A stretch of DNA of 64,000 nt from Octadecabacter sp. SW4 (GCF_008065155.1 NZ_CP042819.1:62001-126000); one strand, 5' to 3'; numbered from the stretch's first letter, positions 20,289 through 29,771 are shown. The notes: a model not told the origin generated them from the sequence alone. Translations and numbers: made by a program.

Positions 20289-21332
20289 TTGTGTTGGCTT
20301 GCGCTGCCAGCGTTTACTGAACCCTACCGCATCGCAACCTATGCCGCCCCACTTAGCCGCGATGGACCGGGTTTGCTGCTGCGCGATATCGACAAGGGCG
20401 AAGATCCGCAGATTGCAGCGATCATCGCCGTGATCAGGCAGACCGCGCCGGATATCCTGCTGCTGACAGATTTCGACTATGACTATGGCGGAGCGGCGCT
20501 TGCCGCCTTTTCCCGGGCGATTGCCGACGCGGGCCACCCTATGCCCTACGTATTCGCCCGCCTGCCCAACACAGGGCTGGCCACCGGATTGGACCATGAC
20601 GGTGACGGACGGCTGGGCGATGCCCGTGACAATCAGGGCTATGGGCGATTTGCGGGCGATGGCGGCATGGCGGTCCTGTCGCGGTTTCCCATCGATACGG
20701 ACGGCGTGCGTAACTTTTCCGATTTGCTGTGGCGCGACATTCCCGGTGCCACTCTCCCGCCGATGGCGGATCAGGTGCGCGCGGTGCAGCGCCTGTCTGA
20801 AACCGCCCATTGGGTCGTTCCGATCCGCCCAGCCAACGGGCCGCCGATCACCCTGCTTGCCTATAGTGCGACCGCGCCCGTCTTTGACGGCCCCGAAGAT
20901 CGCAATGGTCTGCGCAATCGGGACGAAACGCGGTTTTGGATGCAGTTTCTGGATGGCACCTGGGGCCCGCCGCCCGAGGGGCGTTTTGCCATCATCGGCA
21001 ATGCGAACCTTGATCCTGTCGATGGCGAGGGGTTTCGCGACACCATGTCAGAGTTGCTAAACGACCCCCGTGTGCAAGATCCGAAACCGGCAAGCCTTGG
21101 TGCGGTCGCCGCCGCCGATCCCGCCCACCGCGGCGATCCCGCCCTTGATACGGTCGATTGGCGCAGTGACGGGCCGGGGAACCTGCGGGTCAGCTATGTG
21201 ATCCCGTCCGCCGATTGGCAGATCATCGGGGCAGGCGTCTACTGGCCCGCCCCGGGCGATGAAAGCCTACTGGGCAGCGACGGATTGGCCGCTGGCGCGC
21301 ACCGCCTTGTCTGGGTGGATGTCGGCGGGTAA
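20289..21332 (+). CDS. endonuclease/exonuclease/phosphatase-fold protein, exported
   Basis: This is predicted to have the EEP (DNase I-like) fold, about 347 residues, with a short hydrophobic N-terminus (LCWLALPAF) suggesting export. Recognisable pieces are TAPDILLLTDFDYDY near the start, GNANLDPVDG (usually GDxN in the family), and HRLVWVDV at the end. The changed GNAN motif may alter metal binding. No ATG exists near the homology start. TTG 20289, or CTG 20283 overlapping the previous stop, is the likely start, implying coupling to the upstream membrane protein. The last 66 bases overlap the convergent gene. Confidence 0.7.
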   Translation: MCWLALPAFTEPYRIATYAAPLSRDGPGLLLRDIDKGEDPQIAAIIAVIRQTAPDILLLTDFDYDYGGAALAAFSRAIADAGHPMPYVFARLPNTGLATGLDHDGDGRLGDARDNQGYGRFAGDGGMAVLSRFPIDTDGVRNFSDLLWRDIPGATLPPMADQVRAVQRLSETAHWVVPIRPANGPPITLLAYSATAPVFDGPEDRNGLRNRDETRFWMQFLDGTWGPPPEGRFAIIGNANLDPVDGEGFRDTMSELLNDPRVQDPKPASLGAVAAADPAHRGDPALDTVDWRSDGPGNLRVSYVIPSADWQIIGAGVYWPAPGDESLLGSDGLAAGAHRLVWVDVGG

Positions 21333-22175
21333 GCCCGACAACATCACCGTGCGCGTGTCCGTTGGCCTGAAGTCCGGCAGTAGACGGGTGAATTTTTCGG
21401 ACCCGATCCAATGCGACATGTCCCACAGGTAGCGCATTTCGCGCAACTCGCGGGCAAGCTCCCACAGGGGTGACAAAACGGTCATTAACCACCAGGGAAA
21501 CGGCGAAATCTTGTAGCTGCGCCCGGTCGCCTGTTCCAGAACGGCTTTGAATTCGGCGACGGAAAATGCATGCCCCGGAAACGGGATATCCGCAAACGCG
21601 ACAAGGGTGTCGCGCCGTTCGGCCAAGGCCACAGCCGCGCGCGCCCAATCGGGCAGGTAGCAATAGGCGTGAATGATATCGGGTGCGCCCATCGCCCCGA
21701 CCCTGGCTTTGCGCGGATCGCGCAATAGCATCATGGCCATCGCATCGCCGTTGCGATTGGGATCAATGAAGCTGCCCGCACGCAAGATGATCGTCCGGAC
21801 GCCCGAGGCGCGGTAGGTCGCCTCCATCTCAACCCGCACGCGGCCCTTGCGGGTCGTGGGAGCCTGCGGCGTATCCTCGGACAATTCACCGCCAGCGGCA
21901 CCGAAATTATAGACGTTACCGGGGATGATGACGGTCGCGCCGCTGGCCTTTGCGGCGGCGATAACCTGCTGGGTGATCGCCGGAATGGTGTTTTCCCAAT
22001 CGTGATAGGCGGGCGGATTCAACCCATTGACGATCACATCGGCGCCCATCGCGGCCTGCGTCATATCGGTGGAACGATCATAGTGGCGCACGGTCCAGCC
22101 CGCGTTCCAAAATGCAGCAGCCGTATGGCTGCCGATTTTTCCGTTTGCGCCCAAAATCAATACGGTCTGTGTCAT
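21267..22175 (-). CDS. NAD(P)-dependent epimerase/dehydratase-family protein
   Basis: This is a short-chain dehydrogenase (extended, NmrA-like) protein of 302 residues. The dinucleotide-binding motif LILGANGKIGSHTA lies at about residues 5-18. Substrate unknown. The start MTQTVLIL at 22175 follows AAGGA at proper spacing, and the open frame to 22217 is rejected. The gene is divergent from a LysR regulator with a 94-base spacer, the classic layout for a LysR target. The C-terminal 21 codons overlap the end of the EEP gene on the other strand. Confidence 0.8.
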   Translation of the reverse strand: MTQTVLILGANGKIGSHTAAAFWNAGWTVRHYDRSTDMTQAAMGADVIVNGLNPPAYHDWENTIPAITQQVIAAAKASGATVIIPGNVYNFGAAGGELSEDTPQAPTTRKGRVRVEMEATYRASGVRTIILRAGSFIDPNRNGDAMAMMLLRDPRKARVGAMGAPDIIHAYCYLPDWARAAVALAERRDTLVAFADIPFPGHAFSVAEFKAVLEQATGRSYKISPFPWWLMTVLSPLWELARELREMRYLWDMSHWIGSEKFTRLLPDFRPTDTRTVMLSGLPADIHPDKAVRASGQSVAAQ

Positions 22176-22222
22176 GGCCTGATCCTTTTGTCGGGGTGTG
22201 GTGTCAAGATGCGCCATGCTAA

Positions 22223-22249
22223 TGCGAATAGAAATTGTTAAAAATCGCA
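22223..22249. promoter_or_regulatory. inverted repeat in LysR/target spacer
   Basis: TGCGA (22223-22227) and TCGCA (22245-22249) flank a 17-base AT-rich centre between the divergent LysR and epimerase genes, where a LysR operator is expected. The arms are short, so this is a weak call. Confidence 0.35.
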
Positions 22250-22269
22250 GATCATGTATTCATTTATGA

Positions 22270-23166
22270 ATGACAAATTCCTTGAACACCCTCGACTGGT
22301 CCCTTGTGCAGGCCTTCCTTGCGGTCGCAGAAACCGGCAGCCTGTCCGCCGCCGCACGCAGCCTCAATGCCAGCCAGCCGACTCTTGGCCGCCAGATCAG
22401 GGCGATGGAAACCCAGCTGGGCGCGACCCTGTTTCACCGGCAAGCACGCGGTTTTGCCCTAACCGAAACCGGCGCGGCGTTGGTTGCCCCCGCCAACGCC
22501 ATGCGCGACGCAATGATGCAAATCACGCTGACGGCGGCGGGGCGCGAGGTAAAACTGGCCGGCACTGTGCGCATCACCGCCAGCGTCGCGACGTCGCTCT
22601 ATCACCTGCCTGCAATCATCGCCGATATCCGGACCCGCGAACCCGACATCGCGATTGAGCTGGCCCCGAGCGACGATAGCCGCAACCTGCTGTTCCGCGA
22701 GGCAGATATCGCCGTGCGCATGTATCGCCCGGAGCAGCTTGACCTGGTCGCGCAGCACCTTGGGGACATTCCGCTGGGGATTTTCGCGTCGAAATCCTAT
22801 GTTGCGCGCCGCGGCGTGCCGACTGGGCGCGGCGATATCATGGCGCATGATTTTGTCGGGTTTGATACGAGCCCGGCGATCATCGACGGTTTTCGCGCAG
22901 CCGGATTCCCCGTTGATCGCGATTGGTTCAAGGTGCGTTGCGATGACAATGTGGCCTACTGGAATCTGGTGCGTAGCGGTTGCGGAATCGGCTTTGCGCA
23001 GATGTCACTTGGGATGAACGATCCCGATGTGATTCAAATCGACCTTGGCTTTCCGTTGCCTCCCTTGCCGATCTGGTTGGTCGCCCACGAGGCGATGCGC
23101 CAAACCCCGCGTGTGCGCCGCGTCTGGGACTTGCTTGCAACGGGGTTGCGCCCCTTGGTCACTTGA
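22270..23166 (+). CDS. LysR-family transcriptional regulator
   Basis: The 298-residue protein has an N-terminal winged helix (VQAFLAVAETGSLSAAARSL then SQPTLGRQI, residues about 13-45) and a C-terminal substrate-binding fold. It most likely controls the divergent NAD(P)-binding protein gene from the shared spacer. The inducer is unknown. ATG 22270 is chosen, and an out-of-frame ATG lies four bases upstream. Confidence 0.9.
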   Translation: MTNSLNTLDWSLVQAFLAVAETGSLSAAARSLNASQPTLGRQIRAMETQLGATLFHRQARGFALTETGAALVAPANAMRDAMMQITLTAAGREVKLAGTVRITASVATSLYHLPAIIADIRTREPDIAIELAPSDDSRNLLFREADIAVRMYRPEQLDLVAQHLGDIPLGIFASKSYVARRGVPTGRGDIMAHDFVGFDTSPAIIDGFRAAGFPVDRDWFKVRCDDNVAYWNLVRSGCGIGFAQMSLGMNDPDVIQIDLGFPLPPLPIWLVAHEAMRQTPRVRRVWDLLATGLRPLVT

Positions 23167-23222
23167 TCCTGCGGGCCTGACAGGCTAGGGCAAGCCGACG
23201 CATTCAGCCAAAGGATTCCAGC

Positions 23223-24326
23223 ATGTCGAACCCGTCCCTTCTTATTCTTGCCGGTGACGGCATCGGCCCCGAAGTCATGACCGAAGTGAAGAAAATCATC
23301 ACCTGGTATGGCGACAAGCGGGACATGAAGTTCGATGTGTCTGAAGACCTTGTTGGCGGCGCAGCCTATGACAAACACGGCGTGCCGCTGCACGACGACA
23401 CGATGGCAAAAGCCCAGGATGTTGATGCTGTTTTGCTGGGCGCTGTCGGTGGCCCCGCCTACGACAACCTTGATTTTTCCGTCAAGCCCGAGCGTGGGTT
23501 GCTGCGTTTGCGCAAGGAAATGGACCTGTTCGCAAACCTGCGTCCGGCGCAGTGTTTTGACGCCTTGGCCGACTTTTCCTCGCTGAAGAAAGACATCGTC
23601 GCTGGTCTTGATATCATGATCGTGCGCGAACTGACCTCGGGCGTTTATTTCGGCGAACCCCGTGGCATTCACATCGAGGACAACATGCGCGTTGGCATCA
23701 ACACCCAGCGCTATACCGAGGCAGAGATTGAACGTGGTGCGCGCGCTGCTTTTGAACTGGCGATGAAGCGCGACAAACGCCTGTGTTCGATGGAAAAGGC
23801 CAACGTCATGGAAAGCGGTATCTTGTGGCGCGATGTTGTGACTGAAGTTCACGCGGACTACCCCGAAGTTGAACTGTCGCACATGTATGCTGACAACGGC
23901 GCGATGCAGCTGGTGCGCGCGCCCAAGCAGTTCGACGTAATTTATACGGATAACCTGTTTGGCGACATCCTGTCCGATTGCGCGGCAATGCTGACCGGTT
24001 CGCTGGGCATGCTGCCTTCGGCCTCGCTTGGATCGCCAATGGCCAATGGCCGCCCTAAAGCGATGTATGAACCCGTCCACGGCTCTGCCCCTGACATCAC
24101 CGGACAGGGCAAGGCAAACCCGATTGCCTGTATCCTCAGCTTTGCGATGGCGCTGCGCTATTCCTTTGATCAAGGGGGCGAGGCGGACCGCCTTGAAGCT
24201 GCGATCGAAAAGGTGTTGGCAGACGGTTTGCGCACGGCTGACCTTATTGGGGAAGACGGCGTAGCCCCGATCTCCACGACAGAAATGGGCGATGCGATTG
24301 TTGGCGCGCTGAACGCCAGCCTCTAG
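23223..24326 (+). CDS. leuB: 3-isopropylmalate dehydrogenase
   Basis: This enzyme oxidises and decarboxylates 3-isopropylmalate to 2-oxoisocaproate with NAD in leucine synthesis. The 367-residue protein begins [17 protein letters not shown]. It contains [14 protein letters not shown], the [11 protein letters not shown] metal-site segment and [14 protein letters not shown] in the cofactor region. It is about 4.1 kb from leuD, with unrelated genes between. Confidence 0.97.
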   Translation: MSNPSLLILAGDGIGPEVMTEVKKIITWYGDKRDMKFDVSEDLVGGAAYDKHGVPLHDDTMAKAQDVDAVLLGAVGGPAYDNLDFSVKPERGLLRLRKEMDLFANLRPAQCFDALADFSSLKKDIVAGLDIMIVRELTSGVYFGEPRGIHIEDNMRVGINTQRYTEAEIERGARAAFELAMKRDKRLCSMEKANVMESGILWRDVVTEVHADYPEVELSHMYADNGAMQLVRAPKQFDVIYTDNLFGDILSDCAAMLTGSLGMLPSASLGSPMANGRPKAMYEPVHGSAPDITGQGKANPIACILSFAMALRYSFDQGGEADRLEAAIEKVLADGLRTADLIGEDGVAPISTTEMGDAIVGALNASL

Positions 24327-24390
24327 GGCGCATTGACCCGGGGCGTGGATTGTCTGAAACAGTTTGCGTCAACACCCGATAGGACATGCA

Positions 24391-25353
24391 ATGTCGCAAA
24401 ACGCAAAAGGTGCGCTTTTGGCGCTAATGGCTTTCGCCGTCTATGCGACGGGTGATGTGGCTGTGAAAGTGCTTGGCGGGGTCTATTCACCGATTCAAGT
24501 CATTTTCTTTAGTGGTTTGTTCAGCTTTCCGCTGGCGATGTTCATGATCATGCGCGACCCGCAACCGGGAACCTTGTTGCCCGCGCACCCGTGGTGGACC
24601 GTGTTTCGCACGCTTGCGACGCTGATCACGGGCTTTAGCGCGTTTTATGCGTTTTCGGTGCTGCCACTGGCGCAGACCTATACGATCCTGTTTGCCTCGC
24701 CTTTGCTGATCACCGTCCTTGCGATCCCGCTTCTGGGTGAAAAGGTGCGCTTGCGCCGTGGTCTTGCGGTGCTGGTGGGGCTTGCTGGCGTTCTGGTTGT
24801 CCTGCGCCCCGGTCAAACCGACCTGAGCCTAGGCCACATCGCTGCCCTGGTCGCGGCCTTTGGCGGGTCGTTCGCATCGGTGGTCGTGCGCAAGATCGGT
24901 GCCGATGAACGACCGATCGTGCTGATGCTCTACCCGATGGCCGCGAACTTTATCGTGATGGGGGCGATGCTGCCGCTCGTCTATCTCCCGATGCCGATCG
25001 AACACATTGGCCTTTTGGCGCTGCTGGCAACTTTCGGCACCGCTGGCGGGCTGATCATCATCGCCGCCTACAAGGCGGGCGAGGCGGTGATCGTCGCGCC
25101 CATGCAGTATTCGCAAATCCTGTGGGCCACGTTTTATGGTTACCTGTTCTTTGAGGAATCGATGAACTGGAACACATCAATCGGCGCGGGCATTATCATC
25201 GCCAGCGGTCTTTATATCGTGCTGCGCGAAAGCCACAGCAAGGTTTCGCAGAACACGCCTGTGTTGCGCACGCGCTCGCGGCCTGAAACAGGGACAAACC
25301 TGCGGATTAGTCCATTTTTGAAAATCAGGCTGGGGCGTAAAAGCGCCGAGTGA
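24391..25353 (+). CDS. EamA/DMT-family transporter
   Basis: This is a ten-helix inner-membrane carrier of the drug/metabolite superfamily, 320 residues, made of two EamA repeats (residues about 5-135 and 150-285). The substrate is unknown. ATG 24391 with AGGACA upstream is chosen over the longer frame. The cytoplasmic C-terminus is basic. It ends four bases from the convergent ccoS stop. Another EamA gene occurs at 53.1 kb. Confidence 0.85.
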   Translation: MSQNAKGALLALMAFAVYATGDVAVKVLGGVYSPIQVIFFSGLFSFPLAMFMIMRDPQPGTLLPAHPWWTVFRTLATLITGFSAFYAFSVLPLAQTYTILFASPLLITVLAIPLLGEKVRLRRGLAVLVGLAGVLVVLRPGQTDLSLGHIAALVAAFGGSFASVVVRKIGADERPIVLMLYPMAANFIVMGAMLPLVYLPMPIEHIGLLALLATFGTAGGLIIIAAYKAGEAVIVAPMQYSQILWATFYGYLFFEESMNWNTSIGAGIIIASGLYIVLRESHSKVSQNTPVLRTRSRPETGTNLRISPFLKIRLGRKSAE

Positions 25354-25357
25354 CCCG

Positions 25358-25519
25358 CTAGTCCTGCGCCGGTTCGTCGTCGTAATCGGTGCGCAGGATG
25401 CGCGCGCTGTCGCCTTCTGGGTCGTCATACTGGTTTGACTTCAGCGTCCAAAAGAACGCGACCAATCCAATGCCGCCCAGGAACAGGCTGATCGGGATAA
25501 GATAAGACAAGACTTTCAT
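25358..25519 (-). CDS. ccoS: cbb3-type cytochrome oxidase assembly protein CcoS
   Basis: This is a 53-residue single-span membrane protein needed for cofactor insertion into cbb3 oxidase. It begins MKVLSYLIPISLFLGGIG and continues VAFFWTLKSNQYDDPEGD, the family signature, with an acidic tail. Its ATG overlaps the ccoI stop by one base (TGATG). It is the last gene of ccoGHIS. Confidence 0.93.
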   Translation of the reverse strand: MKVLSYLIPISLFLGGIGLVAFFWTLKSNQYDDPEGDSARILRTDYDDEPAQD

Positions 25520-27708
25520 CAGCGGGTCCGCATTGCATTGAGTGATACGATAATCGAGCTGGTCGACATGGCAATCGCCGCACTAAGTGGCGTGGCAAAT
25601 CCGAGAAAGGCGATCGGCACGGCAATACTGTTATAAAGCGCGGCGACGCCAAAGTTTTCCAGGATGCGATGCCGCGCCGAACGGCCGATACGCAGCGCAT
25701 CCGTGATATGCGACAGATCGGGCGACACCAGCACCACATCGGCGGCAACGCGCGCGGCCTCGAGCGCCGAGGCAGGCGCGATGGACACATGCGCAAGCGC
25801 AAGTGCAGCCGTATCGTTCAGCCCGTCACCGACCATCAAGACACGCTTGCCTGCGGATTTGCGGTCTTCCAGCATGGCTGCCTTTTCGGTGGGCAAGACG
25901 CCGGCATGCCAATCCGTGATCCCCAGTTCATCGGCCAATAGTTGCACGGGATCGCGCGCATCCCCCGACAGCAAGGTCACGGGCAACCCGCGCGCATTAA
26001 GCGCCGCAATCAGATCATGCGCGCCGTCGCGCAGGGTGTCGGCAAAGGCAAGCGATACAGGCGCTTCCCCCGCGATGCCAATCTGGGTCGCGCCGGATTC
26101 TGTGTCGTCACTGACCCAGGCCGCGCGGCCAAGGCGCACGACCTTGCCGTTCAACTTGCCCTCGACCCCAAGGCCGGGGTGTTCGACGATACCGGTGACA
26201 GTGACCACTGGCAGACCGCGCCCGCGCGCTGCTGCGCCAATCGCTGCAGACCGGGGATGTGACGATGCATCCGCAAGTGCTGCGGCAATTGCAAAGGCAC
26301 GCTCGGGGATCATATCGGGATCGCGCAGTTGCGGCGTGCCCTTTGTCAGCGTGCCAGTCTTGTCAAAAATAACCTCGTCGACCTCGGCCAGCCGTTCAAG
26401 CGCGGTGGCGTGTTTCACCAATAAGCCATGTTTGAACATCCGTCCCGATGCCACGGTTGAAACCGCTGGCACCGCAAGACCAAGCGCGCAGGGGCAGGTG
26501 ATGATCAGCACGGCCACGGCGATGTTGAGCGCAAGGCGCACATCGCCGCCTGTCAACCACAGCCACAGCACAAAGGCCGCCAGCGCCAGCAAATGCACCA
26601 ACGGCGCATAGATGCGCGCGGCCCGATCAGCCAGCGAGTTATACTTGGATTTCGCTTCTTCGGCGACCGATACCATATCCGCAAGACTGTGCAGCAGGGT
26701 GTCCTTGCCCACGGCCTCGGCGCGCACATGCAAGGGGCCGGTCAGGTTCACTTCGCCCGCGCGCACGGACGTGCCAACATCCACAGCCACGGGATCGGTC
26801 TCGCCTGTCAGGAATGCGCGGTCCAGTTCGCTTGTGCCGTCAACCACGGTGCCATCAACGGGAACGCGCCCGCCGGGCCGGACCATCAAGATATCGCCCA
26901 CCGCGATCGCCGTCAGTGGCACGGTTTCGGCAACGCCATTGACCAGACGCAGGGCTGTTGGCGATTCAAGCGCCGCCAGCTCGGCTGCGGCAGACCGCGC
27001 GACACTGCGCATCTTTTGATCCAGAAAGCGCCCCGCTAGCAAAAAGAACGTCAGCGACAGGGCTGCATCGAAATAGGCGTTCTCGCCGCTGTTCATCGTT
27101 TCGAACAACGACATGCCCGCCGCAAGCAAGATCGCCAGCGAAATCGGCACATCCATGTTCAAACGGTAGGCCTGCAAGGCGGACCAAGCGTTGCGAAAGA
27201 AGGGCTGCGCGGAAAAGGCGATGGTCGGAAGGGCGATCATCGCCGATATCCAATGGAACAGATCGCGCGTCGCATCTGTCGCGCCCGACCAGACGGCCAC
27301 CGACAACAGCATCACATTCATCATCGCAAAGCCCGAAACGCCAAGGCGCATCAGTAAATCACGCGCGGCGCGGTCGCTTGTGCCCGCTGACAGGGTTGCG
27401 CTGTCCAGCGGCAGCGCCTCGAACCCGAGGGCCGAGAGGGCCGCTGTCAAATCTGCGGCTTCGAGTCCGTCAGCGACATGCACCGTTGCGCGTTTACGGG
27501 TCAGATTCACGCGCACATCATTGACGCCGTCCAGCGCCATCAAGCCGCGCTCGACGCCTGAAATGCAGCCCGCGCAATGGATCGCGGGCAGGGAAAGCTG
27601 GATCTCTGTGCCAATTGCTTGGGCCCGTTTTCGGGCGCGTTCGCTCATCACCGGCGCGGCTAGGCATCCGGGGCAGGCGCCAGCGCTGGGGCTTTCGCTG
27701 GTGGTCAT
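25519..27708 (-). CDS. ccoI: copper-translocating P-type ATPase for cbb3 oxidase assembly
   Basis: CcoI/FixI exports copper across the inner membrane for the CuB site of cbb3 oxidase. The 729-residue protein has an N-terminal CPGC (residues 12-15), a heavy-metal domain with CAGC (45-48), TGE (301-303), the transmembrane CPC (405-407), the phosphorylation site DKTGT (449-453), HP (484-485) and GDGLND (627-632). It lies between ccoH and ccoS and is coupled to ccoS. Confidence 0.95.
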   Translation of the reverse strand: MTTSESPSAGACPGCLAAPVMSERARKRAQAIGTEIQLSLPAIHCAGCISGVERGLMALDGVNDVRVNLTRKRATVHVADGLEAADLTAALSALGFEALPLDSATLSAGTSDRAARDLLMRLGVSGFAMMNVMLLSVAVWSGATDATRDLFHWISAMIALPTIAFSAQPFFRNAWSALQAYRLNMDVPISLAILLAAGMSLFETMNSGENAYFDAALSLTFFLLAGRFLDQKMRSVARSAAAELAALESPTALRLVNGVAETVPLTAIAVGDILMVRPGGRVPVDGTVVDGTSELDRAFLTGETDPVAVDVGTSVRAGEVNLTGPLHVRAEAVGKDTLLHSLADMVSVAEEAKSKYNSLADRAARIYAPLVHLLALAAFVLWLWLTGGDVRLALNIAVAVLIITCPCALGLAVPAVSTVASGRMFKHGLLVKHATALERLAEVDEVIFDKTGTLTKGTPQLRDPDMIPERAFAIAAALADASSHPRSAAIGAAARGRGLPVVTVTGIVEHPGLGVEGKLNGKVVRLGRAAWVSDDTESGATQIGIAGEAPVSLAFADTLRDGAHDLIAALNARGLPVTLLSGDARDPVQLLADELGITDWHAGVLPTEKAAMLEDRKSAGKRVLMVGDGLNDTAALALAHVSIAPASALEAARVAADVVLVSPDLSHITDALRIGRSARHRILENFGVAALYNSIAVPIAFLGFATPLSAAIAMSTSSIIVSLNAMRTR

Positions 27709-27717
27709 CGCAGGCTC

Positions 27718-28173
27718 CTAGCGTTCGACCAGAACAACGACGCGCTGGCGGAACATTGTGCCATCCTTGGCCATGGCCTCAAAGCGCAGGTTCCAGTTGC
27801 CTGCCGAGGTGGCGACAGGCGCGCGATACAAAGTGCCATCAAAGACGAAATCCGGTATCTGATCATCGCGCACGCTCGTGGCGCGCCCAAAGGTGCCGGT
27901 CAGTTCAGCCACCTCAACCGGTTGACCCACATCATTCGTAATTGCCAGCTGCAGTTCTTCTTGATGCACCTCGGCGTGGATTGACCACCCCAAGGCCTCT
28001 TGGGCGGCGCGGTCGCGGTCAAAATTCTGGCTGGCGACATAAGAGTTCTTGACCTCAAGCCCGGGAAAGGTTCGCACCGCCGAATAGGCCATAAACAGGT
28101 TCACCGCGATGATGACGCCAAAGGCGGCAGACATCCCAAAGAACACTTTGCGGCCAGTGATAGGAGCAGCCAT
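27718..28173 (-). CDS. ccoH: FixH-family cbb3 oxidase assembly protein
   Basis: This 151-residue protein has one N-terminal transmembrane helix (FFGMSAAFGVIIAVNLFM, about residues 10-28) and a periplasmic domain with RDRAAQEALGW and the GNWNLRFEA strand, as in FixH/CcoH. It is needed for cbb3 oxidase assembly. The ATG overlaps the ccoG stop by one base. Confidence 0.92.
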   Translation of the reverse strand: MAAPITGRKVFFGMSAAFGVIIAVNLFMAYSAVRTFPGLEVKNSYVASQNFDRDRAAQEALGWSIHAEVHQEELQLAITNDVGQPVEVAELTGTFGRATSVRDDQIPDFVFDGTLYRAPVATSAGNWNLRFEAMAKDGTMFRQRVVVLVER

Positions 28174-29603
28174 CAGTTTCCCTTTCCGTTAAAGATCGTA
28201 TCCTGAAATGACTGATCGCCACTTTCAAGGTCTTGCACCCAGAAACGCAGATCCGTGCGTTCCGCTGCTGCGGCAGGCGCGTCGCGGTCTGCCATGACAT
28301 AGACCCGCACAAGGCGCGTTTCGTCGACGGGGACTGTGACGGTTGTGTCGCCTGCTTCTTCGCCTTCGATTTCGACCTGCAGGTCCGCCTCTGACGTTGC
28401 CGTGATTTCAAACGCGCGATTATCACCATACATGTTGCGCAGGCGAATGTCGTAAGCGTTGCGGATGCTGCCGTCAGACAGGGTCACGAATTGCGGGTTA
28501 CGCACTGGGGCAACGGTCATGTCGATGCTTGAACGCATCAAAAGCGCGATGATCAGACCAACGCCAACAAGTGCCCAGAGGCTGGTATACAGGATAGTAC
28601 GAGGCCGGAACACGTGCTTCCAGATCGGCACTTGCCCACCGCCCGCACGTTCGGCCGGTTCATCCTTGAGCGCAAAGTAGTCGACCAGGCCGCGCGGCTT
28701 GCCCGTCTTGGCCATGATATCGTCACAGGCATCAATGCAGAGGCCACAGGTGATACACTCCATTTGCTGCCCGTCGCGAATGTCGATCCCCATCGGGCAG
28801 ACGTTGACGCAGGCCATGCAATCAATGCAGTCGCCCATCGGTTCGCCGGATTTGACGGCTTCGGAATGTTTGCGCGGCTCGCCACGCCATTCGCGGTAGC
28901 CGATTGTGATGGTGTCCTCGTCCATCATCGCGGCCTGAATGCGCGGCCAGGGGCAGGCGTAGATACACACCTGTTCACGGGCGATCCCACCAAAGAAGAA
29001 CGTCGTCAGCCCCAGGATCGCCATCGTCGTATAAGCCACCGGATGGGCCGTCCCGCGGACCAGATCAACGGCCAGCGTGGGGGCATCAGTGAAATAGAAC
29101 ACCCAGGCCCCACCCGTGGCGATACCGATCAGGATCCAGACGAACCATTTGGTCAGCCGCAGCCGCCATTTCTTGAAATTCCACTTGGATTTCCACAGAC
29201 GCACTCGCGCGTTGCGGTCACCCTCGATCCAACGTTCGGTGGCAATAAACAGGTCGGTCCAGACGGTCTGCGGACAGGCATAGCCACACCAGACCCGGCC
29301 CAGCGCCGACGTAAACAAAAACAGGCCCAAACCCGCCATAATCAGCAGACCTGCGATGAAATAAAACTCGTGCGGCCAGATTTCGATAAAGAAGAAAAAG
29401 AACCGGCGGTTCGCAAGATCAATCAACACGGCCTGATCGGGCAGGACCGGGCCACGATCCCAGCGGATCAGCGGCGTGAGGTAATATATCCCCAGCGTGA
29501 CCAGCATGATCAGCCACTTCATCGACCGGAATTTGCCTTTCACCTTGCGCGGAAAGACGGGCTCGCGGGCGGCGTAAAGGGACGGGGTCTCGGATGAGCT
29601 CAT
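28173..29603 (-). CDS. ccoG: cytochrome c oxidase accessory protein CcoG (FixG/RdxB)
   Basis: This is an inner-membrane protein with two ferredoxin-type [4Fe-4S] clusters that is linked to copper handling in cbb3 oxidase biogenesis. From ATG 29603 it has 476 residues. It has several N-terminal helices with RVWCGYACPQTVWTD, then CIDCMACVNVCPMGID and CITCGLCIDACDD as cluster motifs near residues 255-300, and an Ig-like C-terminal domain. The frame extends to 29681, but AGGAC precedes ATG 29603. A perfect FNR box lies 65 bases upstream. Confidence 0.94.
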   Translation of the reverse strand: MSSSETPSLYAAREPVFPRKVKGKFRSMKWLIMLVTLGIYYLTPLIRWDRGPVLPDQAVLIDLANRRFFFFFIEIWPHEFYFIAGLLIMAGLGLFLFTSALGRVWCGYACPQTVWTDLFIATERWIEGDRNARVRLWKSKWNFKKWRLRLTKWFVWILIGIATGGAWVFYFTDAPTLAVDLVRGTAHPVAYTTMAILGLTTFFFGGIAREQVCIYACPWPRIQAAMMDEDTITIGYREWRGEPRKHSEAVKSGEPMGDCIDCMACVNVCPMGIDIRDGQQMECITCGLCIDACDDIMAKTGKPRGLVDYFALKDEPAERAGGGQVPIWKHVFRPRTILYTSLWALVGVGLIIALLMRSSIDMTVAPVRNPQFVTLSDGSIRNAYDIRLRNMYGDNRAFEITATSEADLQVEIEGEEAGDTTVTVPVDETRLVRVYVMADRDAPAAAAERTDLRFWVQDLESGDQSFQDTIFNGKGN

Positions 29604-29667
29604 GTCGTTTGTCCTGAAAACATCTGTTCGCTGTAATGTATATGCGGCAAATGGGGGCACAATTGCC

Positions 29668-29681
29668 TTGATGTGGATCAA
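29668..29681. promoter_or_regulatory. FNR box upstream of ccoG
   Basis: TTGAT-GTGG-ATCAA is a perfect match to the FNR consensus TTGAT-N4-ATCAA. Its near edge is 65 bases upstream of the ccoG ATG, which suits activation at about -41 of a leftward promoter. FnrL is encoded nearby. Confidence 0.85.
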
Positions 29682-29729
29682 GAAATAATGTCGCAGGGAA
29701 AGGCCCCGATCGGCCTGGACATGTCCCAG

Positions 29730-29771
29730 AAAAATTCACCCCCGAAAAGCACGAGGCATTCCGGGGGTGAA
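29730..29771 (-). terminator. rho-independent terminator of ccoNOQP
   Basis: Read leftward, TTCACCCCCG and CGGGGGTGAA form a perfect 10-bp stem (29762-29771 with 29735-29744), followed directly by TTTTT. It lies 90 bases past the ccoP stop and before the ccoG promoter, so the structural and assembly operons are separate transcripts. Confidence 0.85.

Noticed and set aside
23034..24173. 379-codon open frame opposite leuB
   Set aside because: It is a shadow of leuB with no homology of its own.
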